Shown: in pieces, positions 60,532 to 64,000 of the stretch
How positions within the stretch are numbered: position 1 is the stretch's first letter
Layout: each line of letters begins with the position of its first letter
NCBI RefSeq assembly: GCF_019578655.1
Contig: NC_063261.1
Location: forward strand, 7,014,446 to 7,078,445
From: Ricinus communis
Lineage: Eukaryota; Streptophyta; Magnoliopsida; Malpighiales; Euphorbiaceae
Length of the DNA stretch: 64,000 bases
Direction of reading: 5' to 3'
Notes under the pieces: generated by a model
What the model was told of the DNA's origin: nothing
Database searches by the model: none
Seen by the model: only the letters and a program-made list of their open reading frames with translations
Made by a program: the position numbers and the translations under genes

Positions 60532-60870
60532 GTCATCATATGACCAAAAACTGCTTTTCTTCTATTATCCTCTTGAGTTCTTTCGAGTTAGATCATAAGC
60601 TATTAAACTGTTATGTGGATTTGCTTCTGTGCCTACACTAAATGAATCAATTTATATGAAATTGATGTCAAACATGCATATGTTATGATTATCAAAATGC
60701 ATACTACCATTAAGAAAAACTTCGCACAAGTAAGCAAAATCATTTATATTATTGATCTTAGAAAGGAAAGAAACATCATCCTCATAAATGTCAGATATTA
60801 TTACATCATCATAAAAAACATTAAGAATGTTATTCTTTATAAGAGCTGCTAATTCCTCTTGACTTATTTC

Positions 60871-61840
60871 TTAGGCAGTGAACTCTTCTAGCTTCAGCTC
60901 TTCCATCTTGGTGGTGACCTTCTCTCGGACATTCTTAATACTTAACTCAATCATCTTGTCGATAATCAGGTTCTTAAAAATCGCAAACCCTGGTATCTCA
61001 GTCTCAACTATAATAATAGGTTCGGGCTCCCTAGAGTAGGGATTGTACTCCTGGATGAAAATGTCTTTTAGAGTCTTACCCTTTGGTTTGCCCTTATTTT
61101 CCTCTTCGGAATAACCCAATCTATACCGAGTCTTTGACCTTTGAAGTCTGGAACCTCTGCAATACCCTGCTGATTCTTTCCCAGCCCCATTCTAAGCATG
61201 AAGTTCATTTTCTTGAACATGTTGGCTACTTTAGGACTTATAGAGAACATCAACTTAGAATCGAGTGGGGGTATCCAGCTCCCTTGACAGCTTCTTGGAT
61301 AGCCAAGACAACCTTACCACCTTTGGCATTTTTAGTGACGATCTCGCCTTCATGAGGGAACTTTACCTTCTGATGTATAGTGGAAGGAAATCCTCCTAGG
61401 GCATGGAACTATGGCATTCCCAATAATAATGTGAAAGTTACCGAAATGTCCAACATAGTGAACTCCACCCAAGATTCCAATATAGTGAACTCCACCCAAG
61501 ATTCAATAGGACTCGTCTTCACCAGTGCTGAAAATGTTCCTTCAACATTTCCTTTTTGTCTCATTATAGGCTCTTATAACCATATATGATGGTTTTAGGT
61601 CTTTCATAGTCATCCTTAGCTTAGGGAGTATGCAAAAAGGACACACGTTGATGGCTGATCTATCATCCACTCTCACACATGGGGTTCGCTTCCTCTTGAC
61701 TTATACTGCTATATAGAGGGCCTTATTATGGTCTCTTCACTCAATTTGTAGGTCTTCATCCGAGAAGGTGATCATCCTAGTGGTCTTTTTAGTCACTATT
61801 TGATCATTTCCTCAAGGGTGGCTGCTATGCTAATGCTTGT
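60871..61840 (-). pseudogene. Tat-like protease end and G-patch-like segment
   Basis: Protease C-terminal hydrophobic part TLLLGMP then FHALGGFPSTIHQKVKFPHE (about 61420-61350). The G-patch-like MLRMGLGKNQQGIAEVPDFK follows (about 61195-61130), then the charged linker to 60871. A 26-bp direct duplication 'tagtgaactccacccaagattc' at 61457-61505 lies upstream in the protease part. Confidence 0.65.
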
Positions 61841-62166
61841 ACCAAACAAGACATGAATTAAAGATTTTTTGTGGTCCGATGAGTGCATCAGCAGTTCCCA
61901 AACATCAGCTATTTTCTTTTCTTTCTTCCATCGCTCTAACAACATGGCATCCCTGTCTTAGGTGCTTGCTTATCTTGCTTCAGCTCTTGTATCCTAAATT
62001 CTTTACCTTTACCTGCTGGCTTGATTTGTTTATTAGAGTCGTTGTTTGCCCAGATATCCTTAGCCTCGGTGTCTTAAACTTCACACTCATCCTTAAAGTT
62101 ATACCAAATGTCGATAGCCATGACCAACTTCTTTTCCCCTTCTTTTCAAACCTTTAGGAGATAAGG

Positions 62167-63290
62167 TTAACAAACGACATGATCATCATCTAATCCCCAA
62201 CCACTTGGCACAGTATTCTCAATTGGAGTGTCGGCTGAAAGAGGCCTCGAATATCGAACCTTGAAGTTAAACTTGCATGAGGGTTGCCCTAGTAGGTTTT
62301 CACACTCATACCGAGGAAGTTGCTCAACTTTCCATTCCCCGCAATCGATTAAGTCTTGGTTCTTATGCCTGAGATGGTTGCATTGGTCTGTCACATGCTC
62401 GAAGACTTAATGATACTCACAATACTGACCATTGTGAGGCAAAGAGCTGTCCTTTGGTGACTGGGGCTTAAGCTTACCGCTCCATTTTAAGTGGCGGATA
62501 GTATGCCCCTAGCGGAGTGAAGGTTCTTTATGGGCTATTTGGTTTGGCTTCTGGCTCGGGTTGGGGTATGTCTATAAAAGAGTGCATGATCTTCTTTTCA
62601 CTTAAAACTAGGATTGATCATGGACAATTAGTTTGGGGGCGATGTGTTTTTGTAGTTTGGTAAAGGGTTTCTTCTAGCGCTGGGTTGGCCAGGGTCAGTG
62701 AGCTTTATGTCATCGATAAGGTCCTAGATTTCGTGCTTCAGCCGAATATATTTGTTAGTGTCGGCCATGTGCTTGGTGGAATTTACAATGCGTTAGGGTT
62801 CGGTGGGTTCTTAAGGGTAATAGGATCAAACATGCCATTATGTACCAATCTCTTGAAGATCTTTGAGAGAGGTTGTTTGAAGTTATAGAACTTTCTTGGT
62901 TGTTGCATAACATTCACATCTAGGGTCCTGCTCTCTCCAGTTTGGTAATTCGCCCTTCCATCAATTCTTACAGTCTTTCTCTTATTGTTCTCGATCTCCT
63001 TGACTTGTAGTCCATCATCGTACAAGTCCATGAAAAGTTTTCGGTTTCATCATTTGCAACCTTTCAACCCATCCTAGAAGAATGTTTCAAACCACCAGAC
63101 GAACTTGGTCCTTTTCAAAGGGCTTGTTCTTCATTAGTCCAGCCTTATGCCTCCATCTACTCAAGAAATCAGAGAAGGACTCATTTGGCTTTTGTTTGGT
63201 GGACTCTAGATCCCTGATCGATACTTCTAAGTGAGTGTTGTAATGACATTATTTGACAAAAGAATTACATAAAGCGGGTCATTCAGCTTT
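62167..63290 (-). pseudogene. Tat-like gag
   Basis: CHYNTHLEVSIRDLESTKQK then PNESFSDFLSRWRHKAGLMK and PFEKDQVRLVV (63240-63080), then NFKQPLSKIFKRLVHNGMFD (about 62880-62830), and TDQCNHLRHKNQDLIDCGEW (about 62390), the conserved C-terminal block. Stops separate the pieces. Confidence 0.72.
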
Positions 63291-64000
63291 GGTAGATTAA
63301 TTAAAAGAACGAAGAGAGGAAAGAAAGAAAGGCAGCTAGGGTTAGAACGTCCAAAACTCATCTTTTTCCCTGTCTAAGGGTTTTCTGAGTTGAAACTAAG
63401 AGAAAAGGAGACTTGGATCAAGGTTTCACTTGGATTCTCTTCGAAGATCAAAGATTGGCGAGGATTGTCGATTGGTTTCAATCCGAGTAAGAGGAATAAG
63501 AATCGATCCAAAATTGGGCACGAGGAATTGGAGCTGTTCACTCTCATCCAAGGGTGTAATCGGGTTCCTCTACCTTTACTCATTTTTTGTAATTGAATTC
63601 TTATTGGCTGTGATTATGAACATGATTAGCTAAGCTTATTAACCCATTGGGGTTCTTTATCTAGGGATTTTTGTACTTCAATTTTGAATTGAATGTATTG
63701 ATTGTCAATATTGGTTTGCAATGAAAGTATTTATTGATTTGTTCTTCATATCTTGTAGAATGATTTTTGAAATTTGAATGATCTTGAGAAAGACGTTTAG
63801 GTTTGGATTGTCCTTTGCAACCTAGAATTGAATTCACCTAGAGATAGGGTTTTCGTTCTACCGGATTGAGAATTAACAACTCTCAATAGTGTTAAATGGT
63901 ACATAATGCTAATTTGGGTAATTAGAGTTAGGAAGAGATTTCAACCTAATTAATCTAAGTTAAGATGTTAGTGTCCTTGAGAAAGGCATTAATTGTGTAG
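63291..64000 (+). repeat. Partial Athila-like LTR running off the window
   Basis: Plus-strand sequence parallels 20180-20900 of the Athila-2 LTR: 'ggagctgttca..ccaagggtgtaat', 'ttgtaattgaattcttattg', 'gaacatgattagctaagct', 'ggattgagaattaacaa', 'gttaggaagagatttcaacct'. The U3/TATA part is missing at the junction with the Tat-like fragment. The end lies outside the window. Confidence 0.6.

Larger units (their letters stand above)
59666..63290 (-). mobile_element. Tat-like Ty3/gypsy gag-pol fragment without LTRs
   Basis: Minus-strand pieces from Gag (63290) through protease and a G-patch-like segment to RT and the RT/RNase H hinge (59666). The G-patch between protease and RT and the YVDDLMVKS active site point to the Tat-type group. 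Both ends are abrupt, with Athila-like sequence on each side and no LTR. Many stops; relict. Confidence 0.75.

Overview
The window looks like nuclear DNA from a flowering plant, probably a eudicot, in a repeat-rich (pericentromere-like) region. Almost everything recognisable is transposon DNA: En/Spm (CACTA), MULE, Ty1/copia and Ty3/gypsy elements of the Athila, Tat-like and CRM-like types. It is AT-rich with introns, TATA boxes, LTRs and tRNA-type primer sites, and has no bacterial gene organisation. I cannot name the species. I see no convincing intact host gene; the only non-transposon candidate is a short coiled-coil/membrane ORF at 3716-4024.

Layout, left to right. 1-3572 is most of a CACTA element (left tip outside the window). 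3573-30825 is an old, minus-strand MULE broken up by younger insertions: a 2.0-kb copia solo LTR (4608-6624, duplication GTTAA), a full-length 12.6-kb Athila element on the minus strand (6969-19563, duplication TGAAC), and an Athila element on the plus strand (19692-29553), itself hit by a solo LTR (25698-27213, duplication CTGAC). Joining the MULE pieces across the two Athila insertions restores a continuous MULE frame. 30826-35681 is AT-rich with little recognisable. 35682-39100 holds a gypsy LTR with its primer site and a truncated copia element (LTR plus gag). 39101-54060 is LTR-like debris split by an 8.0-kb CRM-like gypsy element on the minus strand (42390-50399, two 770-bp LTRs, duplication CTAGG), which carries another solo LTR (48096-49602). 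54061-59665 is a third Athila-type element with a 1.87-kb 5' LTR, gag and protease, but no RT, RNase H or integrase. 59666-63290 is a minus-strand Tat-like gag-pol fragment, and 63291-64000 is part of another Athila-like LTR cut by the window end.

How the parts work. Each LTR element once encoded Gag, protease, RT, RNase H and integrase. Every copy here is broken by stops, frameshifts, deletions or lost catalytic residues, so none is likely autonomous. The LTRs keep promoter architecture: in most of them a cluster of short palindromic motifs (CACGGCC/GGCCGTG, or ACACGTGT in one copia LTR) sits just upstream of the TATA box. The same cluster-plus-TATA module, followed by a GTAAGT splice donor, also occurs inside two Athila elements between integrase and the envelope-like region. 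It looks like an internal promoter for the envelope-like gene and is the most interesting signal in the window.
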